Assembly: GCF_020567525.1 (NCBI RefSeq)
Contig: NZ_JAJCVI010000002.1
Coordinates: forward strand, 186,001 to 250,000
Length of the DNA stretch: 64,000 nucleotides
Source of the DNA: Halorubellus salinus
Lineage (GTDB): Archaea; Halobacteriota; Halobacteria; Halobacteriales; Natrialbaceae
Direction of reading: 5' to 3'
Part shown: positions 17,361-26,180 of the stretch, piece by piece
Layout: the number at the start of each line of letters is the position of its first letter
Numbering within the stretch: position 1 is the first letter of the stretch
Notes under the pieces: generated by a model
Seen by the model: only the letters and a program-made list of their open reading frames with translations
Databases searched by the model: none
What the model was told of the DNA's origin: nothing
Translations under genes and position numbers: made by a program

Positions 17361-18215
17361 TCACTCCCCGGCGAGGACGCCCTCGTGGACGACGAACTCG
17401 AGCGCGTTCACGAGGTAGTGCGCGACGACGACCACGAGGAGGCTCCCCGAGAGCACGAACGCGGTCGCGAGCACGACGCCGAGCGCCCCCGTGACGAGGA
17501 CGCCCAGTCGTCCCTGCGCGCCGTGCCCGAGCCCGAACAGGACCGAGGACGCGACCACGAGCAGCCACGGCGACACGCCGAACCCGACCGAGAGCGCGCC
17601 GACGAGCACCCCGCGGAACAAGAGCTCCTCGAAGACGGCGACGATAGGGAGCACGCCACCGAGCAACACCACCCAGCCGCGTCGCGACGTCGGCGCCATG
17701 AGCTCGCGCAGCGCCTCGCTCCGACCCAGTCCCGCCGCGTCCGCGAGCGACCCACCGACCTCGTTCACCGCGTACAGCGCCACCCCGAGGGCGACGCCCA
17801 CCAGGAACAGCCAGCCCGTGACCTGCCCGAACCCGAGTCCGACGGCCGTCCACGGCACGTCCGCGAGGACCACCGCCACGACGAGCACACACCCGAACAC
17901 GCCCTGCGAGAGCGCCACGTTCAACAACAGCATCGGCTGGGAGAGCGCGGGCGCGCCAGCCAGCTCGCGCGCAGCGACCCGCTCGCGACCACCCGGTAGC
18001 GACAGCACGCGCTCGGCCTCCACGTCCACGCCGAACTCGCGGGGCGCCACCGCCTCACGCGGCTCACGACCGACCGACGCCTCACCGTGCACGAGGGTGC
18101 CGACGCGGTCACCGTCGCCCGAGCCACCGAACTGCTGGCTCGTCGTGTGCGACGCCAACAAGAGAAGTACGGTGACGACGCCCGCGACCGACGCGAACGC
18201 CGTCCACGCCGTCAC
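17361..18215 (-). CDS. CPBP-family intramembrane metalloprotease (Abi/CAAX-like)
   Basis: A 284-residue membrane protein. The three family motifs are all visible: EELLFRG (the EExxxR glutamates), FGLGHG (motif 2 His) and HYLVNALEF (motif 3, His and Asn). One hydrophobic helix is followed by an acidic loop and then six or more helices. The GTG start lies 6 nt after the lonB stop on the same strand, so the two proteases are almost certainly cotranscribed. Relatives cleave prenylated proteins, process peptides or act in bacteriocin immunity; the target here is unknown. Confidence 0.85.
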   Translation of the reverse strand: MTAWTAFASVAGVVTVLLLLASHTTSQQFGGSGDGDRVGTLVHGEASVGREPREAVAPREFGVDVEAERVLSLPGGRERVAARELAGAPALSQPMLLLNVALSQGVFGCVLVVAVVLADVPWTAVGLGFGQVTGWLFLVGVALGVALYAVNEVGGSLADAAGLGRSEALRELMAPTSRRGWVVLLGGVLPIVAVFEELLFRGVLVGALSVGFGVSPWLLVVASSVLFGLGHGAQGRLGVLVTGALGVVLATAFVLSGSLLVVVVAHYLVNALEFVVHEGVLAGE

Positions 18216-18221
18216 GGCGCG

Positions 18222-20360
18222 TTACTGCGGGCTCGGCGACCCGCTACCGGTCCGACCGACCTTCTGTTCGAGGGCCTTCCCGGTGATGTTCTTCAGGCGG
18301 TCGACGAGCGAGTCCTTCTCCGTCTCACCCGTCAGCGCGATCTCGAGGACCTCGCTGATGTGGTTCACGGGGATGACCTCGATCATCTCCTCGTACTCGT
18401 CCTCGATCATCACGTCCTGCAGGTTCGCAGCCGGGATGATGACCGTGTCGAGGCCCGCCTTCGCCGCAGCCTCGATCTTGTGCGTGACGCCACCGACGGG
18501 GAGGACGTCACCGCGGACCGAGAGCGACCCCGTCATCGCGAGACTCTGGTCGACGGGGACCTCCTCCAGCGCGGAGATGACGGCGGTCGCGACCGTGATG
18601 GACGCGGAGTCGCCGTCCACACCCTGCTGGCCCGCCTGCACGAACTGGATGTGGATGTCCTTCTCGCTGATGTCCTCGTCGCTGAACTTCTTGATGATCG
18701 CGGAGACGTTCTGCACTGCCTCCTCCGCCATCTCCTGGAGCTTACCCGTCGCGATGACCTGCCCCGGGCCCTGCGACGGTGCGACCTCCGCCATCACGGG
18801 GAGGACGATACCGGAGTCCTCGCCCATGACCGCGAGACCGTTCACGCGCCCGACCACGTCGCCCTCGCTGACCGTAAGCTCGTAGTCCTTCCGGCGCTCG
18901 ATGTAGTCGTCCGCGAGCTGCTGCTCGATGGAGCGACTCCGGCGCTTCGCACGCAGGACGTCCTCCCGAGTCGTGTGCTCGCGGTCCTCCGCACGAGCGA
19001 TGTCGCCGGAGACGCGAACGAGGCCACCGAGGTCGCGGAGCTTGAGCGTCAGGTGCTCCTTGCGGCCCGCGCGACGGCGCGCCTCGAGGATGATCTCCTC
19101 GACCGCCGAGCGCGTGAAGTGCGGGAGCCGCCCGTCCTTCTCGACCTCTTGCGCGATGAACCGCGCGTACTTCCGCCGGGTCTCCGGGGTGTCCTCGATG
19201 GTGTCGTCCATGTACACCTCGTACCCGTACCCCTTGATGCGGGAGCGCAGCGCCGGGTGCATGTTCTCCATCGCGTCCAGGTTCCCGGCGGCGACCATGA
19301 TGAAGTCACACGGCACCGGCTCGGTCTGCACCATCGCACCAGAAGAGCGCTCGCTCTGGCCCGTGATGGAGAACTTCCCCTCCTGGATGGCCGTCATGAG
19401 CTTCTGCTGGCTGCGGATGTCGAGCGTGTTGATCTCGTCGACGAACAGCACGCCCTTGTTCGCCTTGTGGATGGCGCCGGGTTCGACGCGGTCGTGACTC
19501 GGCGTCTCCATCCCACCGCTCTGGAACGGGTCGTGGCGGACGTCACCCAGCAGCGCACCGGCGTGCGCGCCCGTCGCGTCCTCGAACGGCGCGGTCTGCT
19601 GGTCGGAGTTGTTCACGACGAGGTTCGGGATCATCGAGTCCGTGGAGCGACTCGAGTACCGGAACGCGAGGAACACGACCCCCGCCGCGAGGATACCGAG
19701 GAGGAGACTCCCCTGGATGAGCGCGTACCCCAGCACGACCGCGACGATGATGTACATGAGGAACTGCCGCATCTGGTTGCGCTTCCTGGCGTCCTCCTTG
19801 TGCGCCTCGATGATCTGGTCGCCCTTCCCCGCGGGCACGGTGCGGACCTTCGGCGCGTTCCCGTCGTCGGGGTTGTGGTAGACGAGGATGTCCTGGAGGT
19901 CCTCCTTCGGGAGGAGTTGACTCATCGCCTTCGCCAGCATCGACTTCCCCGTCCCCGGAGAGCCGATCATCATCACGTGCCGGCGCTGCTTCGCGGCCTT
20001 CTTGACGATGTCGCGAGCCTCGTCCTGGCCGATTACCTGATCCACGAGTCGTTCGGGGACCTCGATCTCGTCGGTGCTCTCGATCTGGAGGCCACCGAGG
20101 AGGTCGTCGTCGGCGACCGACTCGTCTATCTCTGCGTCGACTTCGACTTCGCTCCCGAGCCGGTCGATGTCCGGTCCGGTCGCCTCGTCGGAGCCAGCGT
20201 CGGACTCACCGGAGTCGTCGACTCCGGTTTCCGGGCCGCCGGGGACGCCCAGGTCCGGATGCTCGTCCTGGGGGACGTCCGTGTCCGGCTGACCGCTCCC
20301 CTGCTCGACCTCGTCGGTCGATTCGGGGCGTCCGTCGGTGGTGTCGCTGTCTTTGCTCAT
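18222..20360 (-). CDS. lonB: Membrane-anchored archaeal Lon protease (LonB)
   Basis: ATP-dependent serine protease of 712 residues. An acidic N-terminal extension (about 95 residues, longer than needed for the fold) precedes an AAA+ domain with Walker A GSPGTGKS (133-140) and Walker B GVLFVDEIN. Two membrane helices (about 200-233) are inserted in the AAA+ module, the hallmark of LonB. The protease domain has the catalytic Ser of GVDGDSAS (about 583) and Lys of THKIEAA (about 627). LonB degrades membrane and soluble regulatory proteins and is essential in Haloferax. A minus-strand TATA box (20399-20408) suggests a 5' leader of about 16 nt. Confidence 0.97.
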   Translation of the reverse strand: MSKDSDTTDGRPESTDEVEQGSGQPDTDVPQDEHPDLGVPGGPETGVDDSGESDAGSDEATGPDIDRLGSEVEVDAEIDESVADDDLLGGLQIESTDEIEVPERLVDQVIGQDEARDIVKKAAKQRRHVMMIGSPGTGKSMLAKAMSQLLPKEDLQDILVYHNPDDGNAPKVRTVPAGKGDQIIEAHKEDARKRNQMRQFLMYIIVAVVLGYALIQGSLLLGILAAGVVFLAFRYSSRSTDSMIPNLVVNNSDQQTAPFEDATGAHAGALLGDVRHDPFQSGGMETPSHDRVEPGAIHKANKGVLFVDEINTLDIRSQQKLMTAIQEGKFSITGQSERSSGAMVQTEPVPCDFIMVAAGNLDAMENMHPALRSRIKGYGYEVYMDDTIEDTPETRRKYARFIAQEVEKDGRLPHFTRSAVEEIILEARRRAGRKEHLTLKLRDLGGLVRVSGDIARAEDREHTTREDVLRAKRRSRSIEQQLADDYIERRKDYELTVSEGDVVGRVNGLAVMGEDSGIVLPVMAEVAPSQGPGQVIATGKLQEMAEEAVQNVSAIIKKFSDEDISEKDIHIQFVQAGQQGVDGDSASITVATAVISALEEVPVDQSLAMTGSLSVRGDVLPVGGVTHKIEAAAKAGLDTVIIPAANLQDVMIEDEYEEMIEVIPVNHISEVLEIALTGETEKDSLVDRLKNITGKALEQKVGRTGSGSPSPQ

Positions 20361-20398
20361 AGAAGTGATTCGCTATCCGAACGGAAGGGACTCGGACT

Positions 20399-20408
20399 GA
20401 TATACTTT
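20399..20408 (-). promoter_or_regulatory. TATA-like box for lonB
   Basis: Minus-strand AAAGTATATC is centred about 43 nt before the lonB ATG and is the best TATA candidate in the lonB/nadM divergent spacer. Confidence 0.55.
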
Positions 20409-20497
20409 CCTCCTACCCACCGCGCCACCCGCATGGACTTTTCGCTGTCGAGACGCCTTCTGCGGCCGGTTCTCGAGTCGAGCGTCTTCCAGCACCG

Positions 20498-20504
20498 TTA
20501 TAAA
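20498..20504 (+). promoter_or_regulatory. TATA box for nadM
   Basis: A perfect TTATAAA is centred 26 nt before the nadM ATG, so the transcript should be essentially leaderless. Confidence 0.75.
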
Positions 20505-20526
20505 TCAGCGTCGTGCAGGGTGTGAC

Positions 20527-21069
20527 ATGACGCGGGGTTTCTACATCGGTCGCTTCCAGCCCTACCACAACGGGCACCATAGTATGGTCGCCGAGATCGC
20601 GGAGGACGTCGACGAACTCGTTCTCGGTATCGGGAGCGCCGGTGATTCCCACACGACCCACGACCCGTTCACTGCCGGGGAGCGCATCATGATGCTCACG
20701 AAGTCCCTGCGCGAGTTCGACATGACGACGTACGCGGTCCCCATCGAGGACCTGGACCGGAACTCGGTGTGGGTGAGTCACGTCCAGTCAATGTCGCCGG
20801 CGTTCGACGTCGCGTACTCGAACAACCCGCTGGTCATCCGGTTGTTCACGGAGGCGGGCATCGAGGTCCGGCAATCGCCGATGTTCAACCGCGACGTCCT
20901 CGAAGGGACGGAGGTCCGCGACCGCATGATCGACGGCGGGGACTGGCGGTCGCTCGTCCCGGACGCGGCCGCGGACGTCATCGACGAGATCCAGGGCGTC
21001 GACCGCATCCAGCAGGTCTCGGAGACGGACTCGAACGGGCCCAGTGGTGGGAAGGGCGACCGGGACTGA
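20527..21069 (+). CDS. nadM: Nicotinamide-nucleotide adenylyltransferase (archaeal NadM)
   Basis: Joins ATP and nicotinamide mononucleotide to make NAD. The 180-residue protein has the nucleotidyltransferase signature GRFQPYHNGHH (residues 8-18) and the second ATP motif in GTEVRDRMIDG. It is close to the usual archaeal length, with a hydrophilic tail of about 15 residues. It is transcribed divergently from lonB. Confidence 0.95.
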   Translation: MTRGFYIGRFQPYHNGHHSMVAEIAEDVDELVLGIGSAGDSHTTHDPFTAGERIMMLTKSLREFDMTTYAVPIEDLDRNSVWVSHVQSMSPAFDVAYSNNPLVIRLFTEAGIEVRQSPMFNRDVLEGTEVRDRMIDGGDWRSLVPDAAADVIDEIQGVDRIQQVSETDSNGPSGGKGDRD

Positions 21070-21086
21070 CCGCTCGCGCCGCACGG

Positions 21087-21164
21087 CCCGCGGTCGAGCC
21101 GCACCGCCGGCACCCTGCGGTCCGCGGTCGAACCGCATCCCAGGTACCCTGCGGTCCGCGGTCG
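21087..21164 (+). repeat. 34-bp tandem repeat, 2.3 copies
   Basis: Two 34-nt units (21087-21120 and 21121-21154), both built as YCCGCGGTCGARCCGCAYC followed by a variable middle and ACCCTGCGG, then a partial third. They fill the spacer between nadM and the SAM hydrolase gene. Each unit contains CCGCGG. Confidence 0.85.
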
Positions 21165-21233
21165 GCTGGCGACGCGACTGGCGCGTTACCGCGAGGGACA
21201 ACCGATAAGCGACCGGTGCGTGAACGCGCTCGT

Positions 21234-22001
21234 ATGATCACGCTCTCTTCGGACTTCGGGTCGCCGTATCCGGCGGCGATGCGGGGGGTCCTGCTGCGGC
21301 GGGACCCGGACGCGCGACTGGTGGACGTGAGTCACGAGTTCCCCCGCCAGGACGTGCGCGCGGCGGCGTTCTGGCTGCGCGAGCTCCTGCCGTACTTCCC
21401 GCCAGCGGTGCACCTGGTCGTCGTCGACCCGGGCGTCGGAACCGAACGGGCGGCGCTCGCGGTGAAGGCGGGCGAGCACGCGTTCGTCGCGCCCGACAAC
21501 GGCGTGGTGGTGCCGGCGGCGCGCGAGCTGCTCGCGGACGGCGAGTCGCTTCGCGCGTGGCGCATCGAGGACGCTGACGCGGCGTCGTCGACGTTCCACG
21601 GCCGGGACGTGTTCGCGCCGGCAGCCGGGGAACTGCATCGACTCGGGTTCGGCGAGTTCACTGACCGCGTCGGCGCGGCACGCGTCGACGAGTTCGAGGA
21701 CCTGGAACTCCCGGCGGCGTCGCCGACGGAGTCGGGAGCGGTCGGGGAGGTCCTGACCGTGGACGACTTCGGGAACGTCATCACGAACGTCCCCGGTCGC
21801 GTCCTCGACGGCGTGGAGACGGTGCGCGTGAACGGCCGCGAGGTACCCGCAGTGGAGACGTTCGCGCGAGTGCCGACGGGCCAGTGGCTCGCCACGGTCG
21901 GGAGTCACGGCTACGTCGAGTGCGACGTCAACCAGGGCCGAGGTGACCGCGCGTTCGACCTCGAACCCGGCGACGACGTGCGCGTCGACCGCGTCGAATG
22001 A
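21234..22001 (+). CDS. SAM hydrolase / SAM hydroxide adenosyltransferase (DUF62 family)
   Basis: Splits S-adenosylmethionine into adenosine and methionine using water or hydroxide. The 255-residue protein starts ITLSSDFGS, which is typical. It has the conserved Asp-Arg-His set: Asp65 and Arg72 in VVVDPGVGTERAA, and His122 in TFHGRDVFAPAA. DDFGNVITN opens the C-terminal domain. CCGATAAGC lies about 27 nt before the ATG. The stop overlaps the next gene (ATGA). The biological role, perhaps SAM homeostasis, is unsettled. Confidence 0.92.
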   Translation: MITLSSDFGSPYPAAMRGVLLRRDPDARLVDVSHEFPRQDVRAAAFWLRELLPYFPPAVHLVVVDPGVGTERAALAVKAGEHAFVAPDNGVVVPAARELLADGESLRAWRIEDADAASSTFHGRDVFAPAAGELHRLGFGEFTDRVGAARVDEFEDLELPAASPTESGAVGEVLTVDDFGNVITNVPGRVLDGVETVRVNGREVPAVETFARVPTGQWLATVGSHGYVECDVNQGRGDRAFDLEPGDDVRVDRVE

Positions 22002-22660
22002 CCGGCGTTCCGTGGGTGCCCGTGAGCGCCTTCGCCGTCCCGTGGGTGCCCGTGAGCGCGTTCGACGTCCTGAACTGGCTGGGGTTGCTGGCGTTCGCGC
22101 TCGCCGGCGCGCTCGACGGTGCGGACGAGGGCCTGGACGTGCTCGGCGTCGCCGTCCTCGGCGTCGTCACCGCGCTCGGCGGCGGCATCACCCGCGACCT
22201 GCTCGTCGATCGGACGCCGGTCGCCCTCACCGCGACCGCCGACGTCCTCGTCGTCCTCGCCGGCGTCCTCGTCGCGGTGGCGCTCGTCTGGAACGGCCGA
22301 CGCATCTCGACGGACTCGCTCGCCGTCCAGCTCCCGGACGCAGTGGGGCTGTCGGCGTTCGCCGCCACGGGCGCCATCGTCGCGTGGGAGAGCGGGCTGT
22401 CGGCGTTCGGCGTGCTCGTGTGCGCGATGCTCACCGGAACCGGCGGCGGCGCGATACGGGACCTCCTCGTCGGTCGGACGCCGGGTATCCTCGTCGAGGA
22501 CTTCTACGCGACGTGCGCGCTCGCCGGCGCCACCGCGTTCTGGCTGCTGCGGACCGCGGGCGCGCCACGGCCGACGGGCGTCGCCGCGTGCGTCGGTATC
22601 GCGTTCGTCCTGCGCGCCCTCGCAATCCGCTACGACTGGCACCTGCCCACCGTCGGGTGA
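21998..22660 (+). CDS. TRIC-type cation channel family protein (UPF0126)
   Basis: A 220-residue membrane protein of about seven helices. It has the twin signature of the family: GGGITRDLL in the first repeat and GGGAIRDLL in the second. Prokaryotic TRIC channels conduct K+ as trimers. The ATG overlaps the SAM-hydrolase stop, so expression is coupled. Its first 21 residues contain a duplicated VPWVPVSAF segment from a 27-bp direct repeat, which lies upstream of the first conserved helix. Confidence 0.9.
   Translation: MTGVPWVPVSAFAVPWVPVSAFDVLNWLGLLAFALAGALDGADEGLDVLGVAVLGVVTALGGGITRDLLVDRTPVALTATADVLVVLAGVLVAVALVWNGRRISTDSLAVQLPDAVGLSAFAATGAIVAWESGLSAFGVLVCAMLTGTGGGAIRDLLVGRTPGILVEDFYATCALAGATAFWLLRTAGAPRPTGVAACVGIAFVLRALAIRYDWHLPTVG
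22002..22062 (+). repeat. 27-bp direct repeat at the 5' end of the TRIC gene
   Basis: The sequence CCGTGGGTGCCCGTGAGCGC occurs twice, 27 nt apart, giving VPWVPVSAF twice in frame. The duplication extends the N-terminus by nine residues. Confidence 0.85.
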
Positions 22661-22711
22661 GGCGGTCCATCAGGACCCGGGCGGACGGGAACTGGGCGCG
22701 GACGACGGCCG

Positions 22712-22910
22712 TCAGTCGCCGGTCACGCCGTCCTCGACGCACTCGACGACGTCCTCGGCCGCTGCCTCGAACGTCTCGCGCTGTACCGGAGTTCGGCACC
22801 GACGACGACGACGGCGAGGACGAACGCGACCCACGTCGCGTCCCGGAGATACCTGCGACGACGCCGAGCACCGCGTAGGTGTCGCCGCCGAACATCTCGC
22901 CGAGCGCCAT
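22712..22910 (-). pseudogene. Small two-helix membrane protein broken by two frameshifts
   Basis: Three consecutive minus-strand pieces read as one protein if two single bases are restored. Piece one starts at ATG 22910 (MALGEMFGGDTYAVLGVVAGIS). The frame then shifts to RDATWVAFVLAVVVVGAELRYSA, and again to RETFEAAAEDVVECVEDGVTGD with a TGA at 22712. The pieces give two helices and an acidic tail with coding-like composition throughout. It is either a decaying gene or two sequencing errors. Family unknown. Confidence 0.55.
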
Positions 22911-23031
22911 CGACAGGGCTCCCGCGAGTCCCAGGTTCTCCGAACTCGTGGGTAGTCGCTGCTACCGGCTCAGGGGTCGTGTGCGTCCGTTCGAGACGCA
23001 TCGGTCCTCGACTCCGGAAGGAGAGGTGCGC

Positions 23032-25455
23032 TCAGGAGAACAGCGCGTCGAAGACGCCCTTCTCGGCCTTCCGGAGGTGCTGATGGAACGTCGGTGGCGC
23101 GACGTCCAGCGACGCGGCGACGGTCTCCGCGTCCGCGTCCCGCGGCCACTCGAAGTACCCCGCGTGGAACGCGGCCTCGAGCGCGCTCCGCTGGCGGTCC
23201 GTGAGTTCCGTCTCCAGCCACCGGCGGACGCTCGTCCCGTCCGCCAGCGGCCGCGTCACCTGGACGTGCCGGAGCATCTGCGCGCCCGGATACGCCGCCT
23301 TCACCTCGTCGATGATGCGACGCGCGTCGACCGACGGCGACAGATGCAGCGTCAGTCGGAGGTCGCCGTCCTCGACGACCGCCTCGTCGACCTCGCCACC
23401 GATCGTCGCGACCGTCGACAGCACCGGTGGGCTCGCGACGCGAAGCTCGAACGACACGCCGTCCACTCGCTCCCGGAACGTCACCGTCCGCGAGTTCGGG
23501 TACCCGTCCGCGAACGCCCGTATCGCCTCGCGCGTCCCCGGCGTTCCACGACCGTACAGGATGAACTCGTCGTCTCCGACCGGAACGACGCTCTCGAAGA
23601 CGACCGACGCGTCGGCCGGCGCACACCACTCGTCGTCGGGCACGAGGTCGGGAATCTGGAACCCGAGTTCGACGACGTCGTCGCCCATCAGCGCCTGCTT
23701 CCGTGCGGCGGACGCGAGCGCGTTCCCGACGATCTCGCCGAGTCGCCCGAGCACCTCGCGCTCCTGGTCGTCGAACGCGGACCGGCGCTCGCTGTACACG
23801 TTAAGCACCCCGTAGGTGACTTCGTCGTGGACGACCGGGATGGCGGCGGACGATTTGAAGCCAGCCGTATCCGTCGCCTCCCGCCACGGTTCGTGGCGCG
23901 CGTCCGACTGGACGTCCCGCGAGACGTGGACGTCCTCGCTGCGGAACGCACGCCCGGTCGGCCCGTCGCTGCGTTCGTCGTCCGGGTCGACCGTTACCGT
24001 CACCGAGTCCAGGTAGTCGTCGGCGCCCGCCGATGCGCGCACGTTCACCGTCTGTGACGCGCCGTCGGCGTCACCGAACCACGCGAACGCGTACGAGTCC
24101 GCGGCGGCGAGACGCTCGCAGACGGCCGTCTCGATGGCGTCGCGCGTCGACCGTTCGACCACTTCGTCTGTGACGTCCGCGACGACCTCGTGCAGCGCGT
24201 TCAGCGCGTCGACGTCCTGCCGGCGCCTGACGAGTTCGGTCTCGTACTCGGCGCGCTCGATGGCGCTGGCGAGCGTGTTCGCGACCGACTGCACGAACGT
24301 GACGTCGTGCTCGGCGAACTCCCGTCGGTCGGTCGCGTGCGTTCCGAGGATACCCCAGGGGTCGTCGAATGGGCCGATGATGGTACTGATACCGCTCACG
24401 ACGTCGTGACTCGTCAGGAGCTCCGGACCGGATATCGTCTCGTGGGCGTCGAGGTCCTCGACGACGACCGGGCGTTCCGTCGAGAGCGTGTACGCGGCGT
24501 GGGATTCGTCCTCGACCGCGGAGACCGTCGCCGACCCGACGACGCCGTCGTCCCACCCGACGCCCTCGCGGAGTCGGAGCGACTCGCCGAGGTCGTCGAG
24601 CTCGAGGACCTTGCAGTAGTCCGTCCCGAGCGTCTCCGCGACCAGCTCTGCCGCGTCGCGGAGCAGGTCGTCGAGCGACCCGGTCGCGTGCGCGCGCTGT
24701 CCGAGGTCCGCGACGATGGACTGCTGCTGCATCCGCACCTCGAGCTCTCGCTCGTGCTCTTGGCGCTCGGTGACGTCCCGTACCGCACCGATGCGCTCGT
24801 ACCCGCCGTTCACGTCCATCAGCGCGAACGTCGCCTCCCCCACCCACGTCTCGCCGTCGGGGCGCTCCAGTTGGGTCTCGAGGACGGCCGTCGACCGGTC
24901 GGCGGCGGCGAGCTCGGTCTCCAGGCGCTTCGCGCGCTCGACCGTGCGGTCGTTCGCGACCGAGGCGACGTCCGTCCCCAGGAGGTCCTCGCGCGGAACC
25001 CCGACCATCTCCGCGTACGCCTCGTTCGCGTGCGTGAACGTCCCGTCCTCGTCGACGACGTAGATGCCTTCGTCGACGGTCTCGAGGATGGCCTCGTACC
25101 GGTCGACGGCGCGGTCGCGGTCCACCGGCACGCCGGCCGTCGGGGCCGTCCCGTTCGCGTCCTCGGCCGCTGGTTCGGCTGTCGTTCCTGCGTCGTCGCT
25201 CCCGCTCGACGCGTCGGTTGCCGTTCCCGCGCCTGACGGCCCGGCGGCATCCGGTGGCTGCCACCAGACGCGAGCGTTCGCGCCGACCTTCTTCGTCTCC
25301 AGGTGCCCGGTCTCGACGAGGCGCTGCAGTCGCGTGTACGTGCTCCGTCGACCGACGTCGACCGCGTCCGTCACCTCGGGCGTCGTCCGCGGCACGCCGG
25401 GGTCGAAGACCGACAGCGTCTCGCTGAGCGCGTCGGTCAGGGTCGCGTTCGTCAT
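23032..25455 (-). CDS. PAS/GAF sensor transcription regulator of the bacterio-opsin activator class
   Basis: An 807-residue soluble regulator. In order: an N-terminal winged helix (residues 1-60, VGRRSTYTRLQRL), an Ala/Ser/Gly linker, a PAS domain (about 105-225, YVVDEDGTFTHANEAYAEMVG), two GAF domains (about 245-400 and 415-560), a bacterio-opsin-activator domain (about 570-740) and a C-terminal HTH_10 helix-turn-helix (LTDRQRSALEAAFHAGYFEWPRD). Relatives such as Bat respond to light or redox, and the second GAF contains the usual ligand-pocket pattern. ATG 25455 was chosen over GTG 25476. Target genes unknown. Confidence 0.88.
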   Translation of the reverse strand: MTNATLTDALSETLSVFDPGVPRTTPEVTDAVDVGRRSTYTRLQRLVETGHLETKKVGANARVWWQPPDAAGPSGAGTATDASSGSDDAGTTAEPAAEDANGTAPTAGVPVDRDRAVDRYEAILETVDEGIYVVDEDGTFTHANEAYAEMVGVPREDLLGTDVASVANDRTVERAKRLETELAAADRSTAVLETQLERPDGETWVGEATFALMDVNGGYERIGAVRDVTERQEHERELEVRMQQQSIVADLGQRAHATGSLDDLLRDAAELVAETLGTDYCKVLELDDLGESLRLREGVGWDDGVVGSATVSAVEDESHAAYTLSTERPVVVEDLDAHETISGPELLTSHDVVSGISTIIGPFDDPWGILGTHATDRREFAEHDVTFVQSVANTLASAIERAEYETELVRRRQDVDALNALHEVVADVTDEVVERSTRDAIETAVCERLAAADSYAFAWFGDADGASQTVNVRASAGADDYLDSVTVTVDPDDERSDGPTGRAFRSEDVHVSRDVQSDARHEPWREATDTAGFKSSAAIPVVHDEVTYGVLNVYSERRSAFDDQEREVLGRLGEIVGNALASAARKQALMGDDVVELGFQIPDLVPDDEWCAPADASVVFESVVPVGDDEFILYGRGTPGTREAIRAFADGYPNSRTVTFRERVDGVSFELRVASPPVLSTVATIGGEVDEAVVEDGDLRLTLHLSPSVDARRIIDEVKAAYPGAQMLRHVQVTRPLADGTSVRRWLETELTDRQRSALEAAFHAGYFEWPRDADAETVAASLDVAPPTFHQHLRKAEKGVFDALFS

Positions 25456-25690
25456 TCGACCAGGTCCTCGAACCACAGCCCCTCAACTCCATCGACGGAG
25501 GTCACTAGCTCGTCGGTACGTGGGCGAAAGTATCGGGAACTGGGATGCAAAGTACGACCACGCGACCGGAACTCGTGTTCATCCCACCGGCTGCCCCGTG
25601 CACGCGAACCGAAGTAGTTCTAGGCGGGGATTTCCCCTGTCGGGGTGTTCGACTACAGTGTCCGCGGTCACACGCGGTCACCCCCAACGC
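25456..25690. other. Divergent spacer between the Bat-type regulator and a DUF7344 gene
   Basis: 235 nt with no plausible gene. It contains GGGGATTTCCCC (about 25627-25638), a 5-bp inverted repeat around TT that could be an operator. No strong TATA box is seen for either gene. Confidence 0.4.
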
Positions 25691-26023
25691 ATGATCGACA
25701 CAACAACCGAGCACACGACGGACCAGTCGTCGGGGCCGGTGTTCGACGAGAGCACCCGCCACCAGGTGCTCGCCGAGGAACGCCGACGAACGGCGTGCGA
25801 CGTCCTCGCCGAACGCGAGCACGACGTTCAACTCGGCGACCTGGCGGACGCCGTCGCGGGGAGAGAAGCGAGCGACCACGCACCCGCGTCCACGGAAGCA
25901 GTCCGCGTAACCCTCCATCACGTCCACCTCCCGCTCCTGGACGACGTCGGCGCCGTCGACTACGACCCGAGCACCACCCGCGTGACGCCCAGCGCCGCAC
26001 CGCTCGACGAACTCGCCCACTGA
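25691..26023 (+). CDS. DUF7344-type winged-helix protein
   Basis: A 110-residue haloarchaeal HTH protein. VLAEERRRTACDVLAE and VQLGDLADAVAGRE form the first helices, VRVTLHHVHLPLLDDVG the recognition helix region, and VDYDPSTTRV the wing: the usual DUF7344 pattern. It is divergent from the large PAS/GAF regulator. The 3' end including the stop codon is duplicated 50 nt downstream. Confidence 0.8.
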   Translation: MIDTTTEHTTDQSSGPVFDESTRHQVLAEERRRTACDVLAEREHDVQLGDLADAVAGREASDHAPASTEAVRVTLHHVHLPLLDDVGAVDYDPSTTRVTPSAAPLDELAH

Positions 26024-26080
26024 CGCCGGACGCCCACCCACCGACGCCGCCCGTCGACGAACTCGCCCGCTGACGCCGGG
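26002..26080 (+). repeat. 50-bp-period duplication spanning a stop codon
   Basis: TCGACGAACTCGCCCRCTGACGCCGG occurs at about 26004 and again at about 26054. The first copy is the end of the DUF7344 gene (LDELAH then TGA). The second lies in the spacer and encodes VDELAR plus a stop in the same frame. Confidence 0.85.
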
Positions 26081-26180
26081 TCGGTCGACCGCGGTCGGAC
26101 GGCCGCATTTTCCGGACGACGCATGCGACGAGCGGTCGCTTCGTCGTGGTGCTGGCAGCGAAAGAACGAGCGTTCGGAAC

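Noticed and set aside
22723-23001. Intact 92-residue minus-strand protein
   Set aside because: Only its central segment is coding-like; the flanks are better explained by frameshifts into neighbouring frames.
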